Positions 1 through 11,550 of a stretch of DNA of 64,000 nucleotides are shown one piece after another. Within the stretch, counting starts at the first letter, position 1; each line of letters starts with the position of its first letter. The position numbers and the translations under genes are program-made. Source of the DNA: Siphonodentalium dalli. Lineage: Eukaryota; Mollusca; Scaphopoda; Gadilida; Siphonodentaliidae. Location: assembly GCA_032622095.1 (NCBI GenBank), contig CP136061.1, positions 22,076,991 to 22,140,990 on the forward strand, read 5' to 3'. Under the pieces are notes generated by a model that was given only the letters and a program-made list of their open reading frames with translations, made no database searches and was not told where the DNA came from.

Positions 1-821
1 ATTCTCCATATAATATTACAAATTCAGGTATGTTGTTGTTATTATTACTCTTCTGATCGTGTTCTGATGCTGAACTATTTGTCCCCCAGACTATAGAAAT
101 TACCTGTGTCCATCCATCCATCTGTCCAAGATGGTTTCCGGATGGTAACTTTAGCTATAGTTATCAGATTGTTTTCAAATTTGGTGTATGGATCGCTTAC
201 ATGAAAATACAGGGCAAGTTCAAATTTTAATTTGGTCTGCCCATTTTTACCAGAGTTATATGGTCCTTGTCGACTTAGAATTTGACAATTATTTTGGTTT
301 CCCGATGATAACTTTAGTTATTTGAATGTACTGATATGTATCTGGTGTGGTCGATTAAATTGTTTATGGCTGTGACTGCTGGATGATAATTTCCTACCTT
401 ATATATTACAGTGTTATAGTCTCTTGATGCTTGAAGTGCAAGCTTTGAATTTTCTATTCTAAATCTCTCATCTATCATCCATCTATCATACAGTAATGCC
501 CTATTAAGTAATCGACTCCTTTAGCCACAGCAGAATTATGGGTAACTTTTCCCCGAGAGCTTTCCGATGAATGGCAACAAGCCATATTTCCGACTAAATC
601 CTGAAAAGTTACCCATAATTCTGCTGTGGTTAAAGGAGTCGATTACTTAGGGCATTACTGTATGCTGGTGTTATGTAGACTTCATCAACTATTGGACAGA
701 TTTTGGCTTGAAGTTTGATGTTCTCTAGTAATTGGAGTTCAATATGCCTAATGTCGGTGTCTGCATTCTGATCGCCCTGTCACTGTAAAGTTACAACAAA
801 TTTATTTTTATACATTTGCAG
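1..821 (+). other. CTBS intron, 5' part cut by window edge
   Basis: No exon is seen before the acceptor at 820-821. About 100-330 and 1060-1480 are two diverged copies of one dispersed repeat (phrases about voltage-like 'ggatgataacttta', 'tttggtgtatgg', 'gagttatggtcctta'), also present near 14600-15560. The palindromic element at 489-662 is listed separately. Upstream CTBS exons with the catalytic motif must lie before position 1. Confidence 0.6.
489..662. mobile_element. Palindromic TA-flanked MITE (PAL-A), copy 1, centre deleted
   Basis: Starts TA-CAGTAATGCCC and ends GGGCATTACTG-TA, so both edges carry the dinucleotide TA typical of Tc1/mariner-type insertion. The two arms are reverse complements, but the left arm has lost about 40 bp next to the centre. 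Both arms share an extra T (three T's in the 'ctcctttaa' region) compared with the other five copies. It lies in a CTBS intron. Full-length copies are about 217 bp. No coding capacity. Confidence 0.85.
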
Positions 822-3470
822 GCATACGACTGTATTTGAATCAGGGAATTGAACCCAAAAAGTTGGTTCTTGGTGTTCCATGGTATGGTTACAGATATAA
901 TTGTATAAAATTGGAGGTGAGTGCACAATATCAGTACTACAAACAACAAAAATACACAGTTTTGTGAAATTGGCAGTGGTTGTCACCACCTAAAGATACT
1001 CCATCTCTTCCTAAAAAAAATTTAGTCAAGATTTTCAAAAGCATGACTTATGCTTTGGCTAGGTCGGTAGGTGGGCGGACGGATGGCGTGAGGCCGTTAG
1101 CGCGATAACTCAAACAACTGTCAATCGATTTAATTGATATTTGGTATATGGGTCAGTTACAACAATATCTAGCTCGAGTTCAAAAACCAGGGTTGTCCAA
1201 TTTTTATATGAGAGTTATGGGCCTTAGTTTGTTTATTTTTAGTGATTTTGATTTTGATCATCACTAAATCCTTACAGAGCACATCCCTCATCTGACCCAT
1301 CACCAAACTTCATATGGATCAACGGGTAATCTCTAGATGGGTGCTTACCATTTTTTCAGAATTCTGTTAAAAATCATGGCTGTTTTTTTTACCTGAGTTA
1401 TGGTCCTTAGTTGTAAGTTATGGTTCTTTAGTTCGTCCATTTTTAGTGATTCTCGGTCGAACAGATTCACTCTTATGGTAAAAATACTCGACTAGAACTA
1501 TCTTTGATGTTTTTAGTTTCCCTGGGTTTAAAATATAAAATATTTATTTAAGACACCTGTTCGGATATGCTTCTTAATCAATTAATATTCACTATTATTT
1601 AGATTTTTCTGGTATAATGAATACAACATTTTGGGACAGTTTTACCAGCTAATATTTAACAGAAAAATCAGGAAATCATTGAAATGTTTGGACCTCATTT
1701 TGCTTAGGTCTCATCTTCTGGGAAGTATCTATAGTCTCAAATTAACTTTGTTTTAGTTACTTTTTTCCCTTCTGTCTGACAGAATCTGTCAGTTTCTATA
1801 TCCCCTAATTTGCAGAAGATAAAATGCATAATCGCGAGGTGACTAATGGGTGTACATCACCAACTTCAACTGGGGAACTTCAATCTGATCCTAAGTCTCC
1901 CATAGCAGTTGAGGCCTAAGCAGAATTAGGTTCCCAGAGGGTGAATTGGGGGATACTAGCCCGTTGTGCTGGATAGCGTCACTAAATTCACCCTCTGGGG
2001 ACCTCATTCTGCAAATATCAGACACACTATGGTCACACAGCATGTGTAAGGGCTGTCTTTTTTATTGCAGAAGAACGAATGCTTCATCAAGCATCTGCCG
2101 TTTAGAGGTGCACAATGTAGTGATGCTGCTGGCAAACAACATACATATCATATACTAGTAAAATGGCTGAAGAATTCTCCAGCACAACGTCTATGGGATG
2201 AAACGGCGATGTCTCCGTACTACACATACCAGGTTAGTATCGACCTTGGATAAGGTATAAAATTAGGTTTGTTTCCCGTAACTGAGCCCAAAAACAATAG
2301 GGTCAGTAAGGTATGTAGGGTGTTATATATATTATTTTTTTTTAGTTTCATCCACTATCTCATTATGGTTGATGATGAAAAAGTAGGCACTGTCGGCAAT
2401 GGACCAGATCTGAATTTTTGCATGTGATAATCAGTAAATGTGAATAACTCTTCAAATGCTTCACCCTTGTCCACTTGAGCCATGATTTGAGTTGTTTCCA
2501 TGTGGCAACATTGAATGAAATGCAAGGTGGCCACAATTTTCATGGATGCTCGTCATATTGTATGCGGAAACAAAGGCGGAATGACGATTGAGGAATTTCT
2601 CTTTGTTGTCTGAGAAATGCCATTTCTTGAATGAGGCCAGATAAACAAAATCGTTTCTTAGGAATCAGGAATGCCTTGTACCCACAAAAAACCTGTGCCT
2701 CTGACTTATGTAGGTGATGCCAAAATAAATAAATATATAAATACTGCCCCATCCTAGACACAACCCTGTTAGAGCTCTTTCCATCAATGTATCACATTAT
2801 TATAATCAATAAATTTGAAAAGTTCGCCCCAGGAGGCGGTGGGTCCGACGCCGGAATGTTCTTTCGCGAACGCGCCCACGCCGAAACAGGCAGTCTGCGG
2901 CACGTACGGCGCCCTCGCGTAAAAAGCGTCTGTTGAATAAAACTTGATGGCTGGTGCTTATTAGGTTAGATTAAATTTTACAGATTTCGTCCAGCAGTTC
3001 TGATTCAGTAGATTTACCATATTTAGTGTCTTTGCTGAATATAGGATAATAATATTATATCTTATATATAAATACATGCTTCGCACCAAAATGATTTAGC
3101 ATAAATAATACATGCAAACATCTGCCTTTCTCATCACTTTTAAAAAGAAATTTCATAAGAAATGAACTATTTTGTTTTTCTGGCCTTAATACATTCTTAA
3201 GTGTCAGGCACCTCACCATGAAGGCTGATCATCATATGCTGACGAGGTAATAATAACTCAATCTAACCTTATTTTTTGCAGGTTGATGCTGAGCACTCTG
3301 ACCAGATTTGGTATGACGACCCCGAGTCCTTGAAATATAAGTATGAGCTTGCTCAAAAACTGGGTTTACTTGGAGTGGGCATGTGGCAAGCAGATGCCTT
3401 TGATTACAGTGATGATCTGGAAGATGTAAATGAGAGATCTGCTATGTGGGGTGCTCTCCCGATATACTGA
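822..3470 (+). CDS. CTBS: Di-N-acetylchitobiase, C-terminal exons (5' partial)
   Basis: Lysosomal GH18 glycosidase that splits the reducing-end chitobiose core of N-linked glycans. Three exons are visible: 822-916, 2071-2232 and 3282-3470 (stop TGA 3468-3470), with acceptors AG at 820, 2069 and 3280 and donors GTGAGT and GTTAGT. They join in frame. Exon 1 encodes a segment ending in LVLGVPWYGYRYNC, exon 2 contains LPFRGAQCSDAAGKQ and ends SPYYTYQ, exon 3 contains QIWYDDPESLK and LGVGMWQADAFDYS. These match the C-terminal half of animal chitobiase in order (substrate-cleft WYGY, conserved Cys pairs, the WYD and GxGMW blocks). The DxxDxE catalytic motif and signal peptide would be in exons before the window. 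No strong AATAAA follows; an ATTAAA near 3505 is the closest candidate. Confidence 0.93.
1060..1480. repeat. Diverged dispersed repeat in CTBS intron
   Basis: Contains repeated phrasing ('gataactcaaacaactgtc', 'ttgatatttggtatatgg', 'gagttatgggccttag') shared with 100-330 and 14600-15560. Non-coding; class unknown. Confidence 0.4.
1683..2026. mobile_element. Degenerate copy of the CAAGCCTGAG hAT-like family (family C)
   Basis: Contains the family hallmarks 'cagaat-aggt-cccagaggg' and 'caccctctggggacctcatt' around a short spacer, forming an imperfect hairpin at about 1918-2013, and the linker 'gtctcccatagcagttgagg'. Terminal repeats are not intact. It ends about 45 bp before the acceptor of CTBS exon 2071-2232. 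Confidence 0.6.
2233..3281 (+). other. CTBS last intron with a GC-rich patch
   Basis: AT-rich intron. Positions about 2821-2936 are abruptly GC-rich and CpG-rich (TTCGCGAACGCG, CGGCGCCCTCGCG), then the AT-rich composition resumes. No ORF, tRNA or splice signal was recognised in the patch. Confidence 0.5.
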
Positions 3471-3734
3471 GTTCGGGGGTGTGGTGACTGAGGGGTTTAA
3501 TCATTAATTAAACAATGACAGCTATTAAGATGATTAGGGATTTCCTAGTGAGGGTGAGGGATGTGGCCTGTAGGGTGTGCGAAAGTTGTAGTCCCTAGTG
3601 ATCTTAAAAGCTGTCATTGTTTGATTATATAGTGGCTGTCATTTAAAGGATATGTTATCACTTTCTGATCACCGATAATCCACTTTATACTGGATGTTGT
3701 GAAGACAATACTAATGTATGTATTCATTGGTGTG

Positions 3735-4189
3735 CAAGCCTGAGTTTAGTTTGCCTGTCAGTTGCAGAATGAGGTCCCCAGACGGTGATTTTAGTGACAC
3801 TATCCCGCATAGTGGGCTAGCATCACTAATTTCACCCTATGTGGACCTCATTCTCCTTAGGCCTCATCTTCTCTGGAAAGTTACTTTATTATCAAATTTT
3901 TATAGAAAGTTCTCCACATAAATTCCATTTCTATTTTATTTTAGTTTTTCTGTATCCTCAAATTGACAGATGACACAATGCATAATTGAGGTTCCCAATG
4001 GGTGTACATCACAATATTCACCATTTGGGAACTTCTATCTGAGTCTATGTCTCCCATAGCTGATGAGGCCATGCAGAATGAGGTCCCCAGAGGGTGAGTT
4101 TGGTTTTCCTGCTAGGCAAGTTAGCATCACTAAATTCACCCTCTGGGGACCTCATTCTGCAAATGACAGACACACTAAACTCAGGCTTG
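3735..4189. mobile_element. hAT-like non-autonomous element (family C), complete
   Basis: Terminal inverted repeats CAAGCCTGAGTTTAG / CTAAACTCAGGCTTG, flanked by a perfect 8-bp direct repeat TTGGTGTG at 3727-3734 and 4190-4197. An 8-bp target duplication is the hAT signature. Inside are nested hairpins built on 'gaggtccccagagggtga' and its complement, and another on 'gttcccaatgggtgtacatc'. No transposase. It lies 265 bp after the CTBS stop codon. Confidence 0.9.
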
Positions 4190-4197
4190 TTGGTGTG

Positions 4198-4829
4198 TAC
4201 AATTAACTTATAATCTTCAGTCCACAAATTAAATGTAGTAATTGTTTGCTTTTGATGTGTCTGGGATGAAAATAGGTTGATAAGTACATGATATACATTT
4301 ACAAACTATATTTGCCTCCGAACTTCTGAATGAAGTAATAGCATTATTAATTCAGAAAGAAAAAAGGGGCCCATTTTTAATAAATGATGTAACAATAAAC
4401 AGTTCTCATCATTAGATTTATCATGATATGGTAATAATAAAGAGCGTTCTTGAAGAAATCTGTATAAGTATTTGATGTACTTTTCAGCCTATTATTGTCA
4501 TGAGAATGTTGTTTTGTGTGGTGATAGGATGCCGGACACTGGTATGAATTGCTACCATCATTATTCATTGGACCGTGCTCGAACAGACCAGTATTTTCTT
4601 ACAGCGTTTTCATGCCTATTGTCATGTATTGTGCAACTTTGACATGTGAAACATTGAACCATGGCATTGAATTGATTGAACTGTTATATTCTTCTCCACG
4701 AATCATAGATGCCCGCCAACATGTGAGTTATTAACGGTAAGTTAGTTATTAATGGTAAGTTAATAGTGCTCATTGTCAAGTTGTTTCATTTGTAATTGGA
4801 TGAATTGGATCTTGATTGAAATAATTTTG
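4198..4829. other. Intergenic, nothing recognised
   Basis: AT-rich sequence with only short frames and no exon, RNA gene or repeat family that I recognise. Confidence 0.5.
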
Positions 4830-7290
4830 AATACCAGACGTGAGTACCATAATTTAATACTCCTCACTGATCTAGAGTGGGCGACACTTAATACCAGACG
4901 TGAGTACATAACTTGAATACTCCTCACTGAACTCGGGTGGCCGATACTTAATACCAGACGTGAGTACATAACTTTAATAATCCTCACTGAACGCGGGTGG
5001 CTGACACATGATAGACACAAGCACCATGACTTTAATACTCCTCACTGAACGCGGGTGGCCGATACTTAATACCAGATGTGAGTACATAACTTTAATAATC
5101 CTCACTGAACGTGGGTGGCTGACACTTAATACCAGACATGAGTACCATAACTTTAATAATCCTCACTGAACTCGGGTGGCTGACACTTAATACCAGACAT
5201 GAGTACCATAACTGAATACTCCTCACTGAACTCGGGTGGCCGATACTTAATACCAGACGTGAGTACATAACTTTAATAATCCTCACTGAACGCGGGTGGC
5301 TGACACTTAATACCAGACATGAGTACCATAACTTTAATAATCCTCACTGAACGCGGGTGGCCGACACTTAATACCAGACATGAGTACCATAACTTTAATA
5401 ATCCTCACTGAACGCGGGTGGCCGATACTTAATACCAGACGTGAGTACCATAACTTTAATAATCCTCACTGAACTCGGGTGGCTGACACTTAATACCAGA
5501 CATGAGTACCATAACTGAATACTCCTCACTGAACTCGGGTGGCTGACACTTAATACCAGACATGAGTACCATAACTTTAATAATCCTCACTGAACGCGGG
5601 TGGCCGATACTTAATACCAGACGTGAGTACCATAACTTTAATAATCCTCACTGTACTCGGGTGGCTGACACTTAATACCAGACATGAGTACCATAACTGA
5701 ATACTCCTCACTGAACTCGGGTGGCCGATACTTAATACCAGACGTGAGTACATAACTTTAATAATCCTCACTGAACGCGGGTGGCTGACACTTAATACCA
5801 GACATGAGTACCATAACTTTAATAATCCTCACTGAACGCGGGTGGCTGACACTTAATACCAGACATGAGTACCATAACTTTAATAATCCTCACTGAACTC
5901 GGGTGGCTGACACTTAATACCAGACATGAGTACCATAACTGAATACTCCTCACTGAACTCGGGTGGCTGACACTTAATACCAGACATGAGTACCATAACT
6001 TTAATAATCCTCACTGAACGCGGGTGGCTGACACTTAATACCAGACATGAGTACCATAACTTTAATAATCCTCACTGAACGCGGGTGGCTGACACTTAAT
6101 ACCAGACATGAGTACCATAACTTTAATAATCCTCACTGAACTCGGGTGGCCGATACTTAATACCAGACGTGAGTACCATAACTTTTATACTCCTCACTGA
6201 ACTCGGGTGGCCGACACATGATAGACACGAGCACCATAACTTGAATACTCCTCACTGAACAAAGGTGGCTGACACATGATAGACACAAGCACCATAACTG
6301 AATACTCCTCACTGAACTCGGGTGGCCGATACTTAATACCAGATGTGAGTACCATAACTTTAATAATCCTCACTGAACTTGGGTGGCCGTCACTTAATAC
6401 CAGACATGAGTACCATAACTTTAATAATCCTCACTGAACGCGGGTGGCTGACACTTAATACCAGACATGAGTACCATAACTGAATACTCCTCACTGAACT
6501 CGGGTGGCCGACACTTAATACCAGACATGAGTACCATAACTTTAATAATCCTCACTGAACGCGGGTGGCCGACACTTAATACCAGACGTGAGTACCATAA
6601 CTTTAATACTCCTCACTGAACTCGGGTGGCTGACACATGATAGACATGAGCACCATAACTTTAATACTCCTCACTGAACGCGGGTGGCCGACACTTATTA
6701 CCAGACGTGAGTACCTAACTTTAATACTCCTCACTGAACTCGGATGATCATAAACTTAATACCAGATGTGAGTACCATAACTGAATACTCCTCACTGAAC
6801 TCGGGTGGCCGATACTTAATACCAGATGTGAGTACCTAACTTTATAATCCTCACTGAACGCGGGTGGCCGACACTTAATACCAGACATGAGTACCATAAA
6901 TAGACTGACACATGGCTGACACATGATAGACACGAACACATGGCTGACACATGATAGACACGAACACCATAACTTTAATACTCCTCACTGAACGTGGGTG
7001 GCCGACACTTAATATAGGACATGAGTACCATAAATTTATACTCCTCACTGAACTCGGATGGTCATAAACTTAATACCAGATGTGAGTACCATAACTTAAT
7101 ACTCCTCACTGAACTTGGGTGGCCAAAACTTAATAACAGATGTGAGTACCATAACTTAATACTCCTCACTGAACTTGGGTGGCCGAAAGTTAATACCAGG
7201 CGTGAGTACCATAACTTAATACTCCTCACAGAACTCGGGTGGCCGACACTTAATACCAGACGTGAGTACCATAACTTTATACTCCTCTTC
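4830..7290. repeat. Minisatellite array, about 61-bp unit, about 40 copies
   Basis: Head-to-tail units with the core 'cctcactgaactcgggtgg' then 'acttaataccagacatgag' and 'taccataactttaata'. Variants alternate between 'cgcggg' and 'ctcggg', 'ggctgacac' and 'ggccgatac', and 'cagacatgag' and 'cagacgtgag'. Some units carry 'atgatagacac' in place of 'taataccagac'. Short frames across it reflect the repetition. It lies between CTBS and HAUS7. Confidence 0.95.
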
Positions 7291-7919
7291 GAGTTAACCT
7301 TTGGTATTGCTTAAACATTTAAACTGCAGAATCCTTAACATTTGTGATGTTCCTTTCTTTGTTAGGACAAAGGAATAGTTTCTTGTTATTTTCTGCAGTC
7401 GTGTACTCAACATTTCTCTCACCCAGTTGCTTTTTCTCTCTCTCTCTCTTTCTCTCTTTCTATCTTTATTTCTTGCTCTTTCTCCTGTTTTTTCATCTCT
7501 CTCTCCTCTTCTCTCTCTTTCTCTCTGACCTATATATATTATGTATTTGCGCCTTTTTATGCATACATGTAGCTATTCATACATTTGCCTTGCCATATTA
7601 TAATTATATGCATGCAGACTCCACTTTACACGTGTCGCGTGCATATACGGTCTTGTACTATTTGGCTATTTAAGTGTGATATGTAGATTCATAATGTCAC
7701 ACTTTTTTTTTCTTGTGTATTTTTTGTTACAACATCGTATTTATAAAGTCAAACCTGTATGGGCTTTCCTTTTCTCATGTATTGTTTCTGTATCTTCAGG
7801 TTGAAACTACAACAACTATTTGGCAACTGTGGTGTGCATCATTGACCTATTAACAAAACAAATGTGACCAAGAAAGCATTTACGGGGATCAATTTAAGCC
7901 CTGAACATTATGAATCACA
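7291..7919. repeat. Intergenic, pyrimidine-rich microsatellite
   Basis: About 7430-7530 is a (CT)n/(CTTT)n-rich tract on the + strand. A 109-residue frame across it is low-complexity Ser/Leu/Phe and is not taken as a gene. The rest is AT-rich with nothing recognised. Confidence 0.6.
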
Positions 7920-7923
7920 TTAA

Positions 7924-8147
7924 CCCTTCCATGACTGGAGCTTCCTGAAATTTTGCGAAAACCCTGTGCCAATGCATTCTCTTATATATGCGAGTCTCCC
8001 ATAGAGAGGCTTCGCATATATAAGAGAATGCATTGGCCTAACAATATTTAGCTTCACCTTGTAAGCCAGTGCATTCTCTTATATATAAAAGAAAGCATTG
8101 GCACAGGATCTTTAATGCTGCACCAGGCAGCTCACATCATGAAAGGT
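7924..8147. mobile_element. TTAA-flanked hairpin MITE (family B), copy 1
   Basis: TTAA at 7920-7923 and 8148-8151; termini CCCTTCCATGACTGGAGC and the inverse with CATCATGAAAGG. TTAA targets with CCC/GGG ends are typical of piggyBac-type (or Kolobok-type) elements. Inside, 7969-8036 is a hairpin whose arms start CCAATGCATTCTCTTATATA; a second, degraded hairpin lies at 8063-8105. No transposase. Confidence 0.85.
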
Positions 8148-8493
8148 TTAATAGAAACATGTGCAGTCAGCAGTAATAATTTATCCTCATTTCTATCACA
8201 AATACTCCATAAATGTGAGAGTATTTTTATTCATTTTTGAACACCTCTTGATTACATCTTGCAGAATTATTCCTGCATACTTTTCATTCTCATAATAGCA
8301 GTATTTGAAACTCTCAAAGAGAGATGTTTTGCAAAATATCAACTCACAATTTCATTCTTAAATATGAATTATATGTTTAAATATGACTCTTTATGGTGCC
8401 TCCATTGCCACATATCGTCAGCTGAGTGTCCATTTTGGTGGGGAAACTGGTATTGTTAGATTCAGCACGGGATTTCCTGTCTGAAAATCAACA
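8148..8493. other. Intergenic, nothing recognised
   Basis: AT-rich; a 66-residue frame at 8259-8459 shows no recognisable domain. Confidence 0.4.
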
Positions 8494-8956
8494 TATGTGA
8501 CCCGCCATATCAAATCCAGTCGTAAGTCGGGATTTTTTTTACCCTGTGCCAATGCATTCTCTTATATATGCGAGTCGACCATAGGTCGCCTCGCATATAT
8601 AAGAGAATGCATTGGCCTAACAATTTTTTATCATTTTGTTTTAATAAATGTTTCTTACATTTTTTAGGACATAAAATAAAAAACATCCATTACCCTGCAT
8701 GGAGCCCCACACATATATAGAAGCATATAGAAGAGTGTCTTCTGCTCATGTTTGTCTGGGGCTCTGTATGGGTAAAATTATAAAATTGTTAAAGAATACA
8801 AGAAAAAATTATTAAAATTGTAAAAAATTGTTAGGCCAATGCATTCTCTTATATATGCGAGGCGACCTATGGTCGACTCGCATATATAAGAGAATGCATT
8901 GGCACAGGGTAAAAAAATCCCGACTTACGACTGGATTTGATATGGCGGGTCACATA
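8494..8956. mobile_element. TIR element TGTGACCCGCC carrying two family-B hairpins
   Basis: Long inverted repeats begin TATGTGACCCGCCATATC at 8494 and end GATATGGCGGGTCACATA at 8956; the arms extend about 45 bp to 'gtcgggattttttt'. The outer TA on each side would fit a TA target. Immediately inside are two hairpins (8556-8624 and 8834-8903) of the CCAATGCATTCTC module otherwise seen between TTAA-type ends, in opposite orientation to each other. No ORF. Confidence 0.85.
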
Positions 8957-9857
8957 TATCATATCTGACAAATACCAAATTTGAATGAGAGCTATGTATC
9001 TCTATTTTATATCAGTGCTATATTGTACTATCTCCATATTTTGTACCCAAAGATCAAATAGATTTCAGTACCATAATGTTGTAGTTCCAACCTTCAATAA
9101 TAAGCAATGGAAACCAAAATTGTTGGAGTGCCAGTGAAGTGACTGGCTGGAAAGAGTGCTTTCTTTCTCGTAGATGTGAAAATCTTATTTCTAGGGGAAT
9201 TCTTGGATTACAATAGCACAGAAAAGGGCATATTGTATTACTTTTTTACATTTATATTATTGCAAAACTCAAAAACTGTTATGGCGTTGAAAATCTCAAT
9301 TCTTCAGAAAACTTGTTCGGGTGCATTAAACTGATAAGTTAGTACTCAGGCGCTGTAAAACTATACTAACATCGCCGAAAATCTCAACGAAATCGACCAC
9401 ACCACTCCATAGAAAACATCGCCTGAACATCGAGCAATTGTAAATATTTACATCTCGAATCGGGACGCAACAAATGGCGATAAACAAACGCAAATGATTT
9501 CGCCACCGAGAATCATTGAATTTAATTGATATATAAGAATGATGCTGTGTGTTATAAATTTGGATTTATATTCGTAAAAAATAACTACTTTGAACAAGAT
9601 TATTCTACATTTCTATTTGATCACCCTACCTGAGTGTTTCACATCACTTTAAAGAAAGAAAAAGATAAATTGGTTAGTTTTTGCTAACACTTATCAAATA
9701 ATAACAACATACGACAAAAAATAAGAAATGTTTATAGGAAAATCATGTGGTCAAATGTTCAAATTAAGTTTCCCACAAAAAAACAAAACAAAAGGGACAT
9801 AGAACACTATATATAACTCTCAGCCGATGATATTTTATCCAGGCCTGAAAATATGGT
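8957..9857. other. Intergenic; short block shared with the 5-kb inverted elements
   Basis: Positions about 9447-9500 ('gtaaatatttacatctcga', 'gggacgcaa', 'gataaacaa') match the interior of the large elements near 34155-34205 and its inverse near 54235-54290. Nothing else was recognised. Confidence 0.5.
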
Positions 9858-10160
9858 GCTTGTCATTTTGCAGAATGAGGTCACCAGAGGGTGAATTTAG
9901 TGACACTACCCCACACAGCGGGTTAGCGATAATGCATTGTGTTGTCTGCCAATTTGGGGATATAGAGAAACTAATCTAAAAAAGAATCTCTCTCAAGAAG
10001 TTTCTAAAGAATCTAAAAAAATTGTTAATTTTATAATAAAAATACTGTCCAGAGAAGATGAGGCCAAAGCAGAATGAGGTCCCCAGAAGGTGAATTTAGT
10101 GATTTTCCTGCTGTGCGGGGTAGCTTCACTAAATTCACCCTCTGGAGATATTTACAAATT
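9858..10160. mobile_element. Family C fragment, rearranged
   Basis: Contains the family blocks 'cagaatgaggtcaccagagg', the linker 'gccaatttggggatatagag' and a second 'gaggtccccagaaggtga'. Terminal CAAGCCTGAG is degraded to 'caggcctgaaaat' and the right end is missing. Confidence 0.65.
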
Positions 10161-10481
10161 TGAAGGTAGTTGGAGGCTGTCTTACCCCACATCCCTGACA
10201 ATTTTACCTGTAATCAATAAATTGTTTTTTGTTATTTATACTATGTTCTTGTCAAAAGTTGGTGATTCTCCATTGACTTATCAGCGAAGGTATGTACATA
10301 TAAATGATATTTTTGTAAGTTTTTTGTAAGTTTGTAATTGAGATAACCACTGTTATGTTCTTGAATATAATATTCTATTAAACAAATCAGACAAATCATA
10401 ATTTCAATGCTATTCCCTTATTTCATAGGAGGTAATTATTTTTGTAGATGCTAATCCAGTTGAAAAATGTGTATACATATA

Positions 10482-10600
10482 TAGTGCTAGTTTCCTCGGA
10501 CGTAAATAAACCAGCTAGTGGTATCGGTAGAACGAGATGCTAGTTTTTTTGACCGATATCACTAGCTGGTTTACATCTGAGAAAACTTGGGACTAGTACA
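10482..10600. repeat. Hairpin repeat
   Basis: Arms 'aaaccagctagtggtatcgg' and 'ccgatatcactagctggttt' pair around 'tagaacgagatgctag'; outer arms 'gtgctagtttcctcgg' and 'gaaaacttgggactag' pair less well. A related fragment follows the palindrome at 42388-42420. Confidence 0.6.
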
Positions 10601-10691
10601 TCTATAGATATATGTTCCAAAATAAGCGAATTGTCACTGATTAATTACTTCTCCCCTGCATCATAATATCCTATTAACCTGGGTGCCTTAA

Positions 10692-10862
10692 CCCCTTTCA
10701 TGACAGGAGTTGCAACTGTTGTGCTGGTGCAGTTTTAAAGATCATGTGCCAGTGCATTCTCTTATATATGCGAGTTTCCCATAAGGAGCCTCACATATAT
10801 AACACAATGCACTTTCTTACACAATCAAGATAAATATTGTTAGGCCAATGTATTCATTTAAT
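10692..10862. mobile_element. Family B TTAA MITE, degraded
   Basis: TTAA at 10688-10691 followed by CCCCTTTCATGACAGGAG; one hairpin with 'gccagtgcattctcttatat' at about 10750-10809. The right hairpin and right terminus are lost. Confidence 0.65.
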
Positions 10863-11544
10863 ATTTGTTGTGGAGGGGCTTTGGATAGCTTAGATCCAAC
10901 TCTTTTTTTTAGGGGGTCGACTTGACAAAAAGTTGTGGCACTCAATACTGATTCATCTTTTCAGACATTATGTTCTTTTATGTCAATGTTTCCTCCAAAA
11001 ACAATAGTTCTGCAATTTGACTACCAAAAAAAATAAAATATACAATGAAAAATGTTTGATTTATTTTCTCACAGACAGTCATGATTTCAGATAGTAGACA
11101 GAGTGTAGACCCTAGTAGGTTTTCTAAGCTAGATAAAGCAGTGTGTTTTTCCTCCAATATTTCCTGTCAAACTCTCAAATGTTTTTTTTAACTACTGTTT
11201 TCTTTACCTAATTAGAACATATCTCTCATACTGTTAGTGTAAAGAAGTTATAGTAGTATAGCATACATTGGTTATAAAGGATCCTTCCTTCAAATTGATT
11301 GTTTGGAATTGAGATTTTTGTTTTTAATTTCAATAATCTGGCAGACAGTGCATTTCTTTTGAAAATTATGTCAGCAGCATTACACTTAATGGCAATTGAA
11401 AATTCAGTGATTTCTTATTTCACTTAGTAATAATTTAATTGCACTTGTAATAGAATAGTTGTCATTATCAGGTGTATTTCAGTACTTGATTGGTCACTTT
11501 TGGTGTGATTGTGGACTAAACACTAAATTTCTGAATTCTAAATG
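10863..11544. other. Intergenic, nothing recognised
   Basis: AT-rich, no frames or repeats of note. Confidence 0.4.
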
Positions 11545-11550
11545 GTTACC

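Noticed and set aside
4830-7290. Regular ~60-bp repeats as a possible CRISPR array
   Set aside because: There are no unique spacers: the whole unit repeats, and the setting is a spliced eukaryotic genome.
7344-7673. 109-codon + strand frame
   Set aside because: Mostly translation of a (CT)n/(CTTT)n microsatellite; low complexity.
7969-8036. Hairpins with T-rich flanks as terminators
   Set aside because: They recur as parts of MITEs with TTAA duplications; rho-independent terminators do not apply to this genome.
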